From NCBI RefSeq assembly GCF_000685805.1, contig NZ_JMKP01000010.1, positions 1-64,000 on the forward strand: a DNA stretch of 64,000 bases, in the 5' to 3' direction. Below the pieces are notes generated by a model, which saw only the letters and a list, made by a program, of their open reading frames with translations, ran no database searches and had not been told where the DNA came from. The translations under genes and the position numbers were made by a program. Origin of the DNA: Psychrobacter phenylpyruvicus DSM 7000 = NBRC 102152. GTDB taxonomy: Bacteria; Pseudomonadota; Gammaproteobacteria; Pseudomonadales; Moraxellaceae. Of the stretch, positions 46,135-55,721 are shown piece by piece (the stretch's first letter is position 1; each line of letters starts with the position of its first letter).

Positions 46135-46140
46135 TATAAT
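46135..46140 (+). promoter_or_regulatory. Possible -10 box for the 46319 lipoprotein gene
   Basis: A perfect TATAAT at 46135-46140 with TTTATA 17 bp upstream (46112-46117). It would give a leader of about 170 nt. Confidence 0.35.
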
Positions 46141-46318
46141 ATGTGTTAAGCCGGTTTGTATATAGTGGCCTTGTTAAATTAAGGCGTTGTTACTTCTGAC
46201 TTAAGACATCCTTCAATAAACTGTCTGTAGCTAATAAACTTAAATTCTCTATGTGAAATCATTGGTTTTTAAGTCATCAAAAGACGTAAGAAGGCATATA
46301 CTATTCGAGGCATAAGAT

Positions 46319-46894
46319 TTGAATATAAGATCATCATCCTATCTGGCCATATTAATTTGTTTTGTTGTAGTGAGTACGGTTATGGCTTGTAAACCTGCTG
46401 ATAGCCTACTTCCTATAACCCAGGCTAACGAAGAGTGGCAAGACATAACAGATTCAGGATTACCTAGACTTGAAAGAGACAATCTGCCTTCACTAGGTCA
46501 CACAAATCAGTTGGAACCTATACAAGCAGGGCAAGATACAGCTAAGAGTGGCTCTGTTACTATTGATAAAGCTAAGCTTGCGACAGCCAATCAAAATACT
46601 TGCCCTAAGCTAGTTGAATTCCCTGTAGGTTCAACAAAAATAGTGCGTGAAAATGAAGTGATGCAAGGCGCTTATTGTGATTACTACCTTTATCCCAAAA
46701 AAGGACAGCGAATATTTATAGAAAGCTATCCGAACTATATTGCTGCTGATCTAATCAGCCCTGAGTATCACGACTTTGCCAACGGTAGCTATCTGGTCGA
46801 TCAGGCCGATCAGTATTTGATACGTTTGCGTTATGAGGGTGTTGAGCCTATGAATGATGCGATAGATTATGAAGTTACTATACAAGTGCAATAA
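46319..46894 (+). CDS. Lipoprotein of unknown function, TTG start
   Basis: 191 residues. A signal peptide of about 23 residues ends in lipobox STVMAC. A polar linker follows, then a C-terminal domain (about 95-191) with two cysteines (NTCPKLVEF and GAYCDYYLY) that could form a disulfide; sequence suggests a beta-sandwich. The TTG start is supported by GAGG 8 bases upstream, and there is no in-frame ATG before the hydrophobic core. Family not recognised. Ends at a bidirectional terminator. Confidence 0.7.
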   Translation: MNIRSSSYLAILICFVVVSTVMACKPADSLLPITQANEEWQDITDSGLPRLERDNLPSLGHTNQLEPIQAGQDTAKSGSVTIDKAKLATANQNTCPKLVEFPVGSTKIVRENEVMQGAYCDYYLYPKKGQRIFIESYPNYIAADLISPEYHDFANGSYLVDQADQYLIRLRYEGVEPMNDAIDYEVTIQVQ

Positions 46895-46987
46895 GCAATA
46901 GCTTCAGTGAGCAATATATACAGGGATTAGCTGCTAATTAAGCGACTGCTAAAAACTTGAGGTTTATTGCTCTATATTTTGACTAAT

Positions 46988-47017
46988 AAAAAAAGACACT
47001 GCGGAGTGTCTTTTTTT
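46988..47017. terminator. Bidirectional terminator between the lipoprotein and M16 genes
   Basis: AAAAAAGACACT pairs with AGTGTCTTTTTTT around a GCGG loop, with tracts on both strands. Confidence 0.92.
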
Positions 47018-47075
47018 ATGGCTTTCTTATGACTATAATTTGAAAGATATTATCGCTATCTGTGCGGCTTTAAGT

Positions 47076-48593
47076 CTATTTTTTGAGTTTATTTAGCTCA
47101 GAGTTTTTGGCAATATTAGGCTTGCCGACGGTAACTATAATAAATTTATCTGGCGTTAACGTCTCTTGCAGCGCCTTATTAACCTGCTTCACACTGCTGT
47201 TCTCTACGCGGTCGATATAGTTGGTGATGTAGCTATCAGGTAGCTTGTGGAAGTTGAGTACACCTAGCATTCCATTAATGCCGGCATTACTAGAGAAGCC
47301 CATCGGATAACTATTGATTAAGCTTTCTTGAGTCAGTTTGAACTCTTCTGCAGTGACCCCTTGTTGTAAAGTATCCTCTACAGTTTGTAAAGTGGCTTTA
47401 ATGGCCTCATCTGCTTTTTCGTTACGGGTCGAGAACTGGATGGTGTAAGGGCCAGGGGCTTGCATGGCTGTCATACTGCCATAAATACCATAGGTATAGC
47501 CCAGCTCTTTGCGAATTTTACCCATCAAGCGTGAGTTAAATCCGCTACCAGCTAAGATCTCATTACCAATGCTAAAGTCGCTTCTGCGCTGAAGCTGTGT
47601 GGGATCTACACTAACGCTATGACCTTGTTGACCGATAATTACTGAGGTTTGGTCGCTGTCATAATCCACATGGACCCACTTACTACTTTTGATTGGAGTC
47701 GGCTGCGGCAGCTTAGGAGCAGGTTTACCTTGATTCAGCTGTTTAGTAATAGTCTCAGCGACTTGTTTTGCTTGCTGTAAGCTTAAGTCACCAGTAAGAC
47801 TTAAGCTGGCATTTTGTGCGACCAGATAGGTGTCATGGAAGCGCTGCAAATCCTCAACCTGAATATTAGGAATGCTATCTATAGTGCCATAAGAAGAGTG
47901 GGCATAGGGATGAGAGCCGTACAGCGTTTGATTAAAGGTAATATTGGCAAGATAAGAGGGGTTTTGCATCATCTGCTTTAGCCCTAGGATTTGTTGAGCT
48001 TTACTGCGCTCTAAAACTTTTGCTTCAAATCTAGGCTCACTTAGCACTTCACTTAGCAGTTTTAACGCTGGATCCAGCTTGTCACTCTCAGACAGACTGC
48101 GTAGATTTATCACAAACTGGTCTTTGTAAGCAGCACTGCCAAGCTCGATACCCAATTGTTCGGTGGCTTCTGCAAAGGCAGTCTCATCTAATTGCTTGGT
48201 GCCTTTGGTCAATAGATCTGCCACCATGCTGGCTAGACCAAAGCCGTTTTTGCGGATACTTTCATCACGAGCACTACCAGCGTTAAATCTTAAGTCAACA
48301 TCAACGATAGGCAGTTGATTGGTCTGAAAGAAAATAACCGGAACCCCATTGCTGGTGGTGAAGTGTTGAAATTTGGGAATAGAGAAGTCTAGTTTCTTTT
48401 CATTTTTTAGGCTAGACAAATTATCAAGCGCTTTAATAGGCTGGGTAATATCGACGTCTTTGGTAGCATGTTCACCACTGGGCAATTCAGGTGCAGCATG
48501 GGCACTAAGCGTAGCTAATCCTGCTGAAATGATGAGGGAGCTGGCCACAATAAGAGGCTTAAGAGAGTAGAAGGGGGGTAAGTATGATTTCAT
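47076..48593 (-). CDS. M16-family peptidase-like protein, non-catalytic partner
   Basis: 505 residues with a Sec signal peptide (LSAHA-AP). It has the M16 two-domain fold, but at the place of the zinc motif HxxEH there is GFGLASMVADLLTKGT, so the metal site is missing. The conserved C-terminal part includes NEILAGSGFNSRLMGKIRKELGYTYG. Such proteins pair with an active M16 subunit, here encoded 70 bp upstream on the same strand. The pair is probably periplasmic, like the mitochondrial processing peptidase alpha/beta arrangement. Confidence 0.88.
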   Translation of the reverse strand: MKSYLPPFYSLKPLIVASSLIISAGLATLSAHAAPELPSGEHATKDVDITQPIKALDNLSSLKNEKKLDFSIPKFQHFTTSNGVPVIFFQTNQLPIVDVDLRFNAGSARDESIRKNGFGLASMVADLLTKGTKQLDETAFAEATEQLGIELGSAAYKDQFVINLRSLSESDKLDPALKLLSEVLSEPRFEAKVLERSKAQQILGLKQMMQNPSYLANITFNQTLYGSHPYAHSSYGTIDSIPNIQVEDLQRFHDTYLVAQNASLSLTGDLSLQQAKQVAETITKQLNQGKPAPKLPQPTPIKSSKWVHVDYDSDQTSVIIGQQGHSVSVDPTQLQRRSDFSIGNEILAGSGFNSRLMGKIRKELGYTYGIYGSMTAMQAPGPYTIQFSTRNEKADEAIKATLQTVEDTLQQGVTAEEFKLTQESLINSYPMGFSSNAGINGMLGVLNFHKLPDSYITNYIDRVENSSVKQVNKALQETLTPDKFIIVTVGKPNIAKNSELNKLKK

Positions 48594-48663
48594 ATCAAAT
48601 CCGTATTTGGGTGTTATAACTTTTAATTTTTTAGTTTTCAGTTTTTATATAAATTTTTCAGTC

Positions 48664-50196
48664 TTATGGCCTTGCGGCAGTAACTGGTTCAACATACATT
48701 ACAGTTAAATTGTCTTTTACTAGATATTTGTTGGCTGCCTCATTGATATCTTTACTACTAATATTTGCCAGCTCCTTCGGCAAGGTATGAATCAGGCGAT
48801 CGTCTAAACCACGAGATTGTAGATTACCAATCATATAAGCCTGTCCTGCCATGCTGTCTTGCGCGAAGACGAAGCCATTGACGGCATTGTTACGGGCGCG
48901 CTCCAGCTCTTTGTCACTGATGGTTTCGGTTTTAAATTTATCTACTTGCTCTAAAATGGCCTGCTGTGCTTGGGCCAAAGTGACCCCTTCACGTGGTGTC
49001 GCCTGAATCATAAATAGGCCGTCGCCACGCTCGTATAAGTCATAGTACGAAACTACAGATGCCAGTAGGCCTTGCTCACGCACCAAGCTCTTCTCAAAAC
49101 GGGCTGCATAACCGCCATCCATAATGAACTGCATCATTAGCAGGTCATAGACCTCCTTCTTGGGAAGGTCAGTTGCGATAGCACTATGTAAAGTAGGCAC
49201 GTTAAAAGCCATGAGCAAGGTCGGCACATTGACCGTCTCTTTTATAGTTTGTTGTTGATAGCCACGCCAACCTTTTTGCAGGACTGAAGGACGCTCAGGG
49301 ATTTGCTTACTAGGCAAATCTCCAAAGTATTTCTCAACTTTTTTTAGAGTTTGCTGCGGGTCTACGTCACCCACTATGACCAAGGTGGCGTTGTTTGGGG
49401 CGTACCAAGTTTTGTACCATTTTTCCAAATCTTCAATATTGGTATTGGCAATTTCCTGCATAGGACCAATAATGGACTCACCTTTAGGACTATCAGGTAA
49501 GGTCAATTTACGGAACTTTTCAAAAGCTCTGGCCAGCGGATTGTCATCAGTACGTTGACGACGCTCTTCCATCACTACGTTGCGCTCTTGTTCGAACTCT
49601 TGGACGAATTCATAACTGTCAAAGCGTAAGTTGGTCATACGGTCGGCTTCTAATTCTAAAGCCAAATCCAGACGGTTAACTGGAAACATTTCGTAATAGC
49701 CAGTGTAGTCGTAGCTAGTGAAAGCATTGTGATCACCGCCAAACTTGGCAATCAGTCTATCAAAATCAGCCCCAGAAACTTTTTCAGTCCCCTTAAACAT
49801 CATGTGCTCTAATAAATGGGAGATACCGCCTTTGTCTTCAGGCTCATCTGTTGAACCTACGGAATACCAAATTTGGGTCATCGCCACCGGGGCTCTATGA
49901 TCTTCTTTAATTATAACTTTCAGTCCATTATCTAATTGATACTCGTGACGACTGGCATCGGCTGGGAACTGTGAGTCTTTATTACTAGCAACCATGTGAT
50001 TTACAGCAGATCTATTTGAAGGGGAGTCAGAGGCATGGGGCATGCTGTTACAAGCCGTCAAGGTCGCCGCAGTGATGCTAGCCAATAATAGGGTTTTAAT
50101 TGTTTTACTAGCAGGGTTATTAGTAGGGGAGTTAGCAGGGCTATTAACAGGGGAACTAGTAGGGAAATTAGAATTTGTTGTTATAAGGGTTTTCAT
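48664..50196 (-). CDS. M16-family zinc metallopeptidase lipoprotein, catalytic partner
   Basis: 510 residues. The active site HLLEH (127-131) with the downstream conserved Glu region (LELEADRMTNLRF) is intact. A lipobox (TLTAC) is at 46-49, but it is preceded by an unusually long N-terminal region with a four-residue repeat (P-x-N-S type: FPTSSPVNSPANSPTNNPAS). GAGGA precedes the ATG and no later start codon is available. Probably anchored in the outer membrane facing the periplasm. Forms an operon with the inactive partner. Confidence 0.9.
   Translation of the reverse strand: MKTLITTNSNFPTSSPVNSPANSPTNNPASKTIKTLLLASITAATLTACNSMPHASDSPSNRSAVNHMVASNKDSQFPADASRHEYQLDNGLKVIIKEDHRAPVAMTQIWYSVGSTDEPEDKGGISHLLEHMMFKGTEKVSGADFDRLIAKFGGDHNAFTSYDYTGYYEMFPVNRLDLALELEADRMTNLRFDSYEFVQEFEQERNVVMEERRQRTDDNPLARAFEKFRKLTLPDSPKGESIIGPMQEIANTNIEDLEKWYKTWYAPNNATLVIVGDVDPQQTLKKVEKYFGDLPSKQIPERPSVLQKGWRGYQQQTIKETVNVPTLLMAFNVPTLHSAIATDLPKKEVYDLLMMQFIMDGGYAARFEKSLVREQGLLASVVSYYDLYERGDGLFMIQATPREGVTLAQAQQAILEQVDKFKTETISDKELERARNNAVNGFVFAQDSMAGQAYMIGNLQSRGLDDRLIHTLPKELANISSKDINEAANKYLVKDNLTVMYVEPVTAARP
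50107..50170. repeat. 12-bp in-frame repeat in the M16 lipoprotein leader
   Basis: On the plus strand the units AGCAGGGTTATT, AGTAGGGGAGTT, AGCAGGGCTATT, AACAGGGGAACT, AGTAGGGAAATT follow end to end and encode the P-x-N-S repeats. Confidence 0.85.
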
Positions 50197-50310
50197 GCAG
50201 TCCTCAGGATATCAATGATAAAAACAATAACGATAAAAAATAATAAACAGTAAATGATAAAAAGTAAAAAGAATGCCTAGAGCCAAATAAAATGCCCAGA
50301 GTCAAATAAC

Positions 50311-50380
50311 CAGTACTAAAAAAACAGTACTAAAAAAACAGTACTAAAAAAACAGTACTAAAAAAACAGTACTAAAAAAT
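50311..50380. repeat. 14-bp tandem repeat, five copies
   Basis: CAGTACTAAAAAAA is repeated exactly at 50311, 50325, 50339 and 50353, with a fifth copy ending in T (50367-50380). Confidence 0.95.
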
Positions 50381-50660
50381 AGCATTAAGTAGATACAGGT
50401 CAATAAATACAGAAATAACTAAATATAGAGACGCTAAGACTACCGCTATTATTACCTAGGTTGTAGACCTAAAATGTGAGATTTTATTACTCATTATTTC
50501 AACTTCTACTCAAGTTATGCAACCCTTATGCCATCGATGCTACAAATAGCCAACCCTGAGTGCTATTTAGCGAGTAATTTTATTAACCCATCACCACAGA
50601 TAGCCTTAATAACTATAAGGGTTTATTGATAAATTTTGGCTACAGATGAGGAGCTAATTT

Positions 50661-50669
50661 TGTTATAAT
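50661..50669 (+). promoter_or_regulatory. Extended -10 promoter element of mnmG
   Basis: TGTTATAAT contains a perfect TATAAT preceded by TG-N. No good -35 is seen, as expected for extended -10 promoters. It lies about 70 bp before the mnmG start. Confidence 0.5.
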
Positions 50670-50739
50670 TATCTGTTACTCTGTTTTTGAGTGACTTTCC
50701 CATTCAGTAATTGCTGAAAACAGCAGGCGAGGCGTCTTT

Positions 50740-52668
50740 ATGTCATCAACTACTCCATCAAATACCTCTGGTATTACTTATCCTAAATCGTATGATGTTG
50801 TCGTCATCGGTGGCGGGCATGCCGGTACCGAAGCAGCATTAGCGGCAGCGCGTATGGGCGCACAGACGTTATTGTTGACACACAATATTGAAACCTTAGG
50901 TCAGATGAGCTGTAACCCTGCTATTGGGGGAATTGGTAAATCACACCTGGTGCGTGAGATTGATGCCTTAGGCGGTGCTATGGCATTGGCTACTGATAAA
51001 GCTGGTATTCAATTTCGGGTGTTGAACAGCCGTAAAGGGGCTGCAGTAAGAGCCACGCGTGCTCAAGCTGACCGTATTTTATATAAAGCGGCCATTCGTC
51101 ATACTCTAGAAAACCAGCCTAACTTAGACTTATTCCAACAAGGCGCGGATGATATCTTGGTAGAGAACGGCAAAGCTTGTGCTGTGGTGACCTCGACCGG
51201 CATTATTTTCCGTACCAAGACCGTGGTGCTAACCTCAGGGACTTTCTTAGGCGGTGTGATTCACATTGGCTTAGATAACGCAAAAGGTGGTCGTGCTGGT
51301 GATCAGCCCTCTATTAAGCTGGCCGAGCGTTTACGTGAATTAAAGCTGCCTGTGGGTCGTCTGAAGACAGGAACGCCCGCCCGTATTGATGCTAGAACGG
51401 TAGACTTTAGTGTGATGAAAGTGCAGCCTGGCGATACCCCGCTGCCAGTAATGAGCTTTATGGGTGATGTTAGTATGCACCCAGAGCAAGTCAATTGCTT
51501 CATCACTTATACTAATGAAAAAACACACGATATTATCCGTAGGCACCTAGACCGCTCGCCTTTATTCTCAGGCAATATTGAGGGGGTAGGGCCACGCTAC
51601 TGTCCTTCCATTGAAGATAAAATTCACCGCTTCGCTGATAAAGACAGCCATCAAATATTCGTTGAGCCTGAAGGCTTGACCACCAATGAGCTATACCCTA
51701 ATGGTATTTCAACCAGTTTGCCATTCGATGTACAAATTGAGTTTATTCGTACTATGGCAGGGTTTGAAAATGCGCACATTACCCGTCCAGGTTACGCCAT
51801 TGAGTATGATTACTTTAACCCACAAAGCCTAAAGCCAACTTTAGAGACTAAGTCTATTGATAGCCTGTATTTTGCTGGTCAGATTAATGGTACCACAGGT
51901 TATGAAGAGGCAGGGGTGCAAGGGTTGCTGGCAGGGGTAAACGCTGCATTATCTACCCAAGATAACCCAGTGATGGACAGCTGGACGCCGCGCCGTGACC
52001 AAGCTTACCTTGGGGTATTGGTAGATGACCTAATTACTCATGGTACTAAAGAGCCGTACCGTATGTTCACTAGCCGTGCTGAATACCGCCTATTACTACG
52101 TGAAGACAACGCCGATCAACGCTTGACTGAAATTGGTCGCAACTTAGGCTTAGTGGATGATGCGCGCTGGGAAGCTTATCAAAATAAAATGGAGTCGGTA
52201 GCTGCTGAATCAGGTCGTCTAAAAGAGTTGTGGGCCACACCAAACAATGAGCTGGGCAAAAAGTTCTCTGAGCGTACCGGAGAGAGTTTATCAAAAGAGT
52301 CGACTGCTTATGATTTATTAAAGCGTCCTAATGTGGGCTTTGATGACATTGCTGCGATAACAGGTGCGGATGTGGCTGCAGATGTCGGTGAGCAGATTGA
52401 AATCTCAGTGAAATATGCAGGCTATATCAGTCGCCAACAAGAAGACATTGATCAAATGAAGCGTTTAGAGAATACGCAGCTGCCAATGGACTTCGATTAC
52501 AGTGTAGTGTCAGGCTTGTCTAATGAAATTGTGCAAAAGCTACAAGAGATTCGTCCTGCTACCTTAGCTCAAGCCAGTCGCATCAGTGGCGTTACTCCAG
52601 CCGCCATACAGCTGCTAGGTATGACTTTAAAAAAACAAAAAAAAGCGAAGGCAACTTTAGAAAGCTAA
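50740..52668 (+). CDS. mnmG: tRNA uridine-5-carboxymethylaminomethyl synthesis enzyme MnmG
   Basis: MnmG (GidA), with MnmE, modifies U34 of several tRNAs. 642 residues. The FAD-binding start is [22 protein letters not shown]. Motifs [23 protein letters not shown] and [18 protein letters not shown] follow, with a C-terminal helical domain ending [14 protein letters not shown]. 642 residues is slightly longer than E. coli (629). Monocistronic; rsmG is not adjacent. Confidence 0.98.
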   Translation: MSSTTPSNTSGITYPKSYDVVVIGGGHAGTEAALAAARMGAQTLLLTHNIETLGQMSCNPAIGGIGKSHLVREIDALGGAMALATDKAGIQFRVLNSRKGAAVRATRAQADRILYKAAIRHTLENQPNLDLFQQGADDILVENGKACAVVTSTGIIFRTKTVVLTSGTFLGGVIHIGLDNAKGGRAGDQPSIKLAERLRELKLPVGRLKTGTPARIDARTVDFSVMKVQPGDTPLPVMSFMGDVSMHPEQVNCFITYTNEKTHDIIRRHLDRSPLFSGNIEGVGPRYCPSIEDKIHRFADKDSHQIFVEPEGLTTNELYPNGISTSLPFDVQIEFIRTMAGFENAHITRPGYAIEYDYFNPQSLKPTLETKSIDSLYFAGQINGTTGYEEAGVQGLLAGVNAALSTQDNPVMDSWTPRRDQAYLGVLVDDLITHGTKEPYRMFTSRAEYRLLLREDNADQRLTEIGRNLGLVDDARWEAYQNKMESVAAESGRLKELWATPNNELGKKFSERTGESLSKESTAYDLLKRPNVGFDDIAAITGADVAADVGEQIEISVKYAGYISRQQEDIDQMKRLENTQLPMDFDYSVVSGLSNEIVQKLQEIRPATLAQASRISGVTPAAIQLLGMTLKKQKKAKATLES

Positions 52669-52778
52669 AGACAGCTAAGCTGTAAACAAAGCTGACTCTA
52701 TACTGAGCTAATTTAGTAATAATTGCTAACCTGACAGCCTAAGGCGCTTGTAGCGCCTCAAATCCAGATGAGATAGCA

Positions 52779-53768
52779 ATGATAGATGCCATTGTATTTG
52801 CTCTAAATATTGTACTGCCCAACCTGGTACTCATGGGGTTGGGTTTTTTTATGCGCAAAAAAGGGCAGATTAGCAAGGCGTTTATTGATCAGGCCTCTAA
52901 GCTAGTATTTAACTATGCCTTGCCTTGTTTACTGTTTTTTAGTGTCATTGAAAGTCAGGTTAACTTCAGTGAACAGTTAAATCTGCTGGGCGCTGGATTT
53001 GCAGTAACGATGCTGCTGTACTTCGGTGCAGAGCTGTACGCCAAGCTTTTTATTGCAAGAGCTGAGGATAAAGGGGTATTTGTCCAAGGTGTATTTCGCA
53101 GTAACATGGCTATTATTGGCCTAGCGACTGTCGCTAATGCTTATGGGGCAGAGGGGCTAAGTATTGGCGCAGTTTATATGGGCGTGATTACTTTGGTGTT
53201 CAATATTTTGGCAGTGATTACTTTAAGTCGTACCGCCATAAACCCAGATGCCGACCAAAAACAGATTGCAAGGCGTGAAAGTTACGCTATGATGTTAACT
53301 AAGAAGTTATTTACCAACCCTTTAATTCTCTCCTTAATTGCAGCATTTAGTTTTAAATTGCTTGCCGCGACGTTTGGCTTGCCAGCACTGCCTAGTGTCA
53401 TTACCCAGACAGGGGCTTTGCTATCAGCACTGTCTTTGCCACTGGCATTAATATGTGCTGGTGCCACCATCGATGTTCGTTCTATGCTGACATTATCAGG
53501 GTTATCCATGCAGGCCAGTATAGGGCGTATTGTGGTTGCGCCTATAGTAGCTGTGGTGGTCGGGTTGGCGTTTGGCTTAACTGGGGTACATATGGGGGTG
53601 CTATTTTTGATGGTGGCTTCCCCGACAGCCGCAGCCAGTTATGTCATGGCAAAAGCAATGGGTGGTAATGAGGTGTTAGCGGCTAATATCTTAGCGTTTA
53701 CCACGGTGGTATCGTTATTTGGTATGGCGATAGGGGCGGCATCTCTGAGAGCACTTGGCTGGATGTAG
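52779..53768 (+). CDS. AEC-family transporter (auxin efflux carrier type)
   Basis: 329 residues with ten hydrophobic helices in two halves. NYALPCLLFFSVI and FRSNMAIIGLA are typical of the N-terminal half; LSLPLALICAGATID and ASPTAAASYVMAKAMGG of the C-terminal half. Bacterial members move malate, malonate or other organic acids; the substrate here is unknown. It follows mnmG by 110 bp and may be read through from it. Confidence 0.9.
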   Translation: MIDAIVFALNIVLPNLVLMGLGFFMRKKGQISKAFIDQASKLVFNYALPCLLFFSVIESQVNFSEQLNLLGAGFAVTMLLYFGAELYAKLFIARAEDKGVFVQGVFRSNMAIIGLATVANAYGAEGLSIGAVYMGVITLVFNILAVITLSRTAINPDADQKQIARRESYAMMLTKKLFTNPLILSLIAAFSFKLLAATFGLPALPSVITQTGALLSALSLPLALICAGATIDVRSMLTLSGLSMQASIGRIVVAPIVAVVVGLAFGLTGVHMGVLFLMVASPTAAASYVMAKAMGGNEVLAANILAFTTVVSLFGMAIGAASLRALGWM

Positions 53769-53850
53769 GCTTATATCAAACCGTTTTTATCAAAACTGTA
53801 TTCAGGGCAAAAGACGAATCTTTCAAATCCAAAAAGGTAATATCTAAATT

Positions 53851-54198
53851 ATGATAAAAAAAAGCTGTATGCAGCTGTGTTGGTTCAGTATTGCCTCCTT
53901 ACTGTGTTTAACCGCTCAAGCTATGCCAATCAATGAGGTGATATTTGAAAAGGGCAGTAATTGTGGTCACTATCAGGGTGATTTAACCTCAGGTAAGCTA
54001 TTTTCATTAGAGATGGGCGCTGAGGAGCAGCTGGTGATTAGCACAGATGGTCACGTACAGACGGTAACTGATAGTAAAGGGCAAGTATTAGAAGATAAGG
54101 GGGGCACTAATTATAGTTATAATGCCATTCATACCGGCACTCATACTATTAAGATGGTAGGCCGAGTAAAAAGTGAGATCGAATTTTGTGTTTTTTAA
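53851..54198 (+). CDS. Small secreted protein of unknown function
   Basis: 115 residues with a Sec signal peptide (LLCLTAQA-MP, about 24 residues). The mature about 91-residue part has two cysteines, SNCGHYQG near the start and EFCVF at the very end, which would form a disulfide closing the domain. The sequence (GTHTIKMVGRVKSEIEFCVF) looks like a small all-beta fold similar to pre-peptidase C-terminal domains, but I cannot assign a family. Confidence 0.7.
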   Translation: MIKKSCMQLCWFSIASLLCLTAQAMPINEVIFEKGSNCGHYQGDLTSGKLFSLEMGAEEQLVISTDGHVQTVTDSKGQVLEDKGGTNYSYNAIHTGTHTIKMVGRVKSEIEFCVF

Positions 54199-54313
54199 AC
54201 TATAAATTTTGTGCTTATAACACTTATTGACTAAACGCCTCTTAGTAAATCACTTAACTAGCCAACTGACTAACTAGCCAACTAGCTAACGATTAGCAAA
54301 ACCACTAGATGCA

Positions 54314-54346
54314 AAAAAGCCGATATCATTGAATATCGGCTTTACT
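54314..54346 (-). terminator. Terminator of the LLM oxidoreductase gene
   Basis: AAAGCCGATAT (54316-54326) pairs with ATATCGGCTTT (54333-54343). On the minus strand it is followed by T6. Confidence 0.85.
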
Positions 54347-54394
54347 GTTTTTAAGCTTTCTTTAATATTATGAAAATAAAAGTATAAATGATAT

Positions 54395-55396
54395 TTATGG
54401 CTGTAAATCAAACACACCCAGCTCAGGCACCAGTTCAAGAGAGCGTATACGGGCCTGCTGGTCGTAAATATTGGCAGTTACCATCAGCTCATCAGGCTTA
54501 TGCTCTTTTAAGAAGTGCTCTAACAGTGGACGAACTCCTGAGACACTACCCACAAAAGATACTGCTAATGCATCTTCGACCATGGCTTTTTCAGGCGCAC
54601 TCCAAATATTGTCCATCGACTCTACTGGTGCAGGAACTTGAGTACGGCCACCACGGCGTAAACGAACGAAGCTCTGCTGTGCAGAGGTAAAATGATAACG
54701 GGCTGTTTCATCGTCATCGGCCAATAACATATTTGCAGCCAACATCACATAAGGCTTGTCCAAATACTGAGAGGGCTCAAAGTTCTCACGATAAGTGGCA
54801 AGGGCCTGAGTCATCATACGCGGTGCAAAGTGCGAGGCAAAAGAATACGGCAAGCCAAGCTTAGCTGCCAATGTAGCCCCAAATAAAGAAGAGCCTAAAA
54901 TCCAAATAGGCACATTGCTGTGAGCACCTGGGAAAGCTTGAACCGGGCTATTGTCTGAATCTTTGCCTAAGAAAAATAAAAGCTCTTGCACATCTTGTGG
55001 GAAGAGCTCTGCATCATGCATCTGACGGCGTAGTGCCCTAAAGGTAGCACCATCGGTACCGGGCGCACGGCCCAAGCCTAAGTCAATACGGTCGCCATAC
55101 AACGCTTGCAGTGTGCCAAATTGCTCAGCAATTACCAAAGGCGCATGGTTAGGTAGCATAACGCCGCCTGAACCAATACGAATTTTATTGGTCTTGGCTC
55201 CGATGTGTGATAGCAACACTGAGGTTGCAGCACTAGCGATGCCTGGCATATTGTGATGCTCAGCCATCCAGAAGCGATTCATACCGATGGCTTCCGCGGT
55301 TTGGGCCATATCAACGGTATAAGCCACACCTTGTGCGGTAGTTTGACCCTCTGGAACTGGGGCTAAGTCTAAAAAAGATAAAGGAATTGCAGTCAT
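54395..55396 (-). CDS. LLM-class flavin-dependent oxidoreductase (luciferase-like)
   Basis: 333 residues with the bacterial luciferase-like TIM barrel. Motifs: [12 protein letters not shown] at the start, [47 protein letters not shown] and [16 protein letters not shown]. These match the MsnO8/YhbW branch of FMN-dependent monooxygenases. Reaction unknown. Adjacent downstream of (but separated by 325 bp from) the CysB-like regulator gene, both on the minus strand. Confidence 0.92.
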   Translation of the reverse strand: MTAIPLSFLDLAPVPEGQTTAQGVAYTVDMAQTAEAIGMNRFWMAEHHNMPGIASAATSVLLSHIGAKTNKIRIGSGGVMLPNHAPLVIAEQFGTLQALYGDRIDLGLGRAPGTDGATFRALRRQMHDAELFPQDVQELLFFLGKDSDNSPVQAFPGAHSNVPIWILGSSLFGATLAAKLGLPYSFASHFAPRMMTQALATYRENFEPSQYLDKPYVMLAANMLLADDDETARYHFTSAQQSFVRLRRGGRTQVPAPVESMDNIWSAPEKAMVEDALAVSFVGSVSGVRPLLEHFLKEHKPDELMVTANIYDQQARIRSLELVPELGVFDLQP

Positions 55397-55721
55397 AGGT
55401 AATCCATTAGCAGAGTCAATAAGGCCTTAGTTAGGATAACAAGGACTTATCTGCTGCTTATTTAATTAAAATATTATTGGTTAACTTAAGTATTATTAGT
55501 TTTGTATTACCTATTGATATGCGACTTGCCTGCTTGAGTTTCAAGTAGACCGGTTGGATATTAATAAAACATAACAATCTGATAAATTAAGGGCTATCTG
55601 CTAAATAAAAAATCATCTGATAAATTAAGGGCCAAACGCCAAAAAGGTGCCGAGGGGCACCTTTTTTGTAACTTGTTAATACTACGGCTTATTGCTATTG
55701 CGGTTTATTAATATTGTGGTT
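55397..55721. other. Intergenic region with an 18-bp direct repeat
   Basis: ATCTGATAAATTAAGGGC occurs at 55577-55594 and 55615-55632 (period 38 bp), just before the terminator at 55643. No gene seen. Confidence 0.7.
55643..55669. terminator. Terminator after the CysB-like regulator gene
   Basis: AAAAAGGTGCC pairs with GGCACCTTTTT around GAGG, with A and T tracts on both sides. Confidence 0.9.

Larger units (their letters stand above)
50197..50739. other. Divergent region between the M16 operon and mnmG
   Basis: No gene seen. The left half is a repeat field: two imperfect copies of GAATGCCTAGAGCCAAATAAA at about 50271-50310, then the 14-bp array. An extended -10 for mnmG lies at 50661-50669. 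Confidence 0.6.

Noticed and set aside
50271-50380. Possible CRISPR array from regularly repeated CAGTACTAAAAAAA
   Set aside because: The 14-bp units abut without spacers and no cas genes are near; it is a simple tandem repeat.
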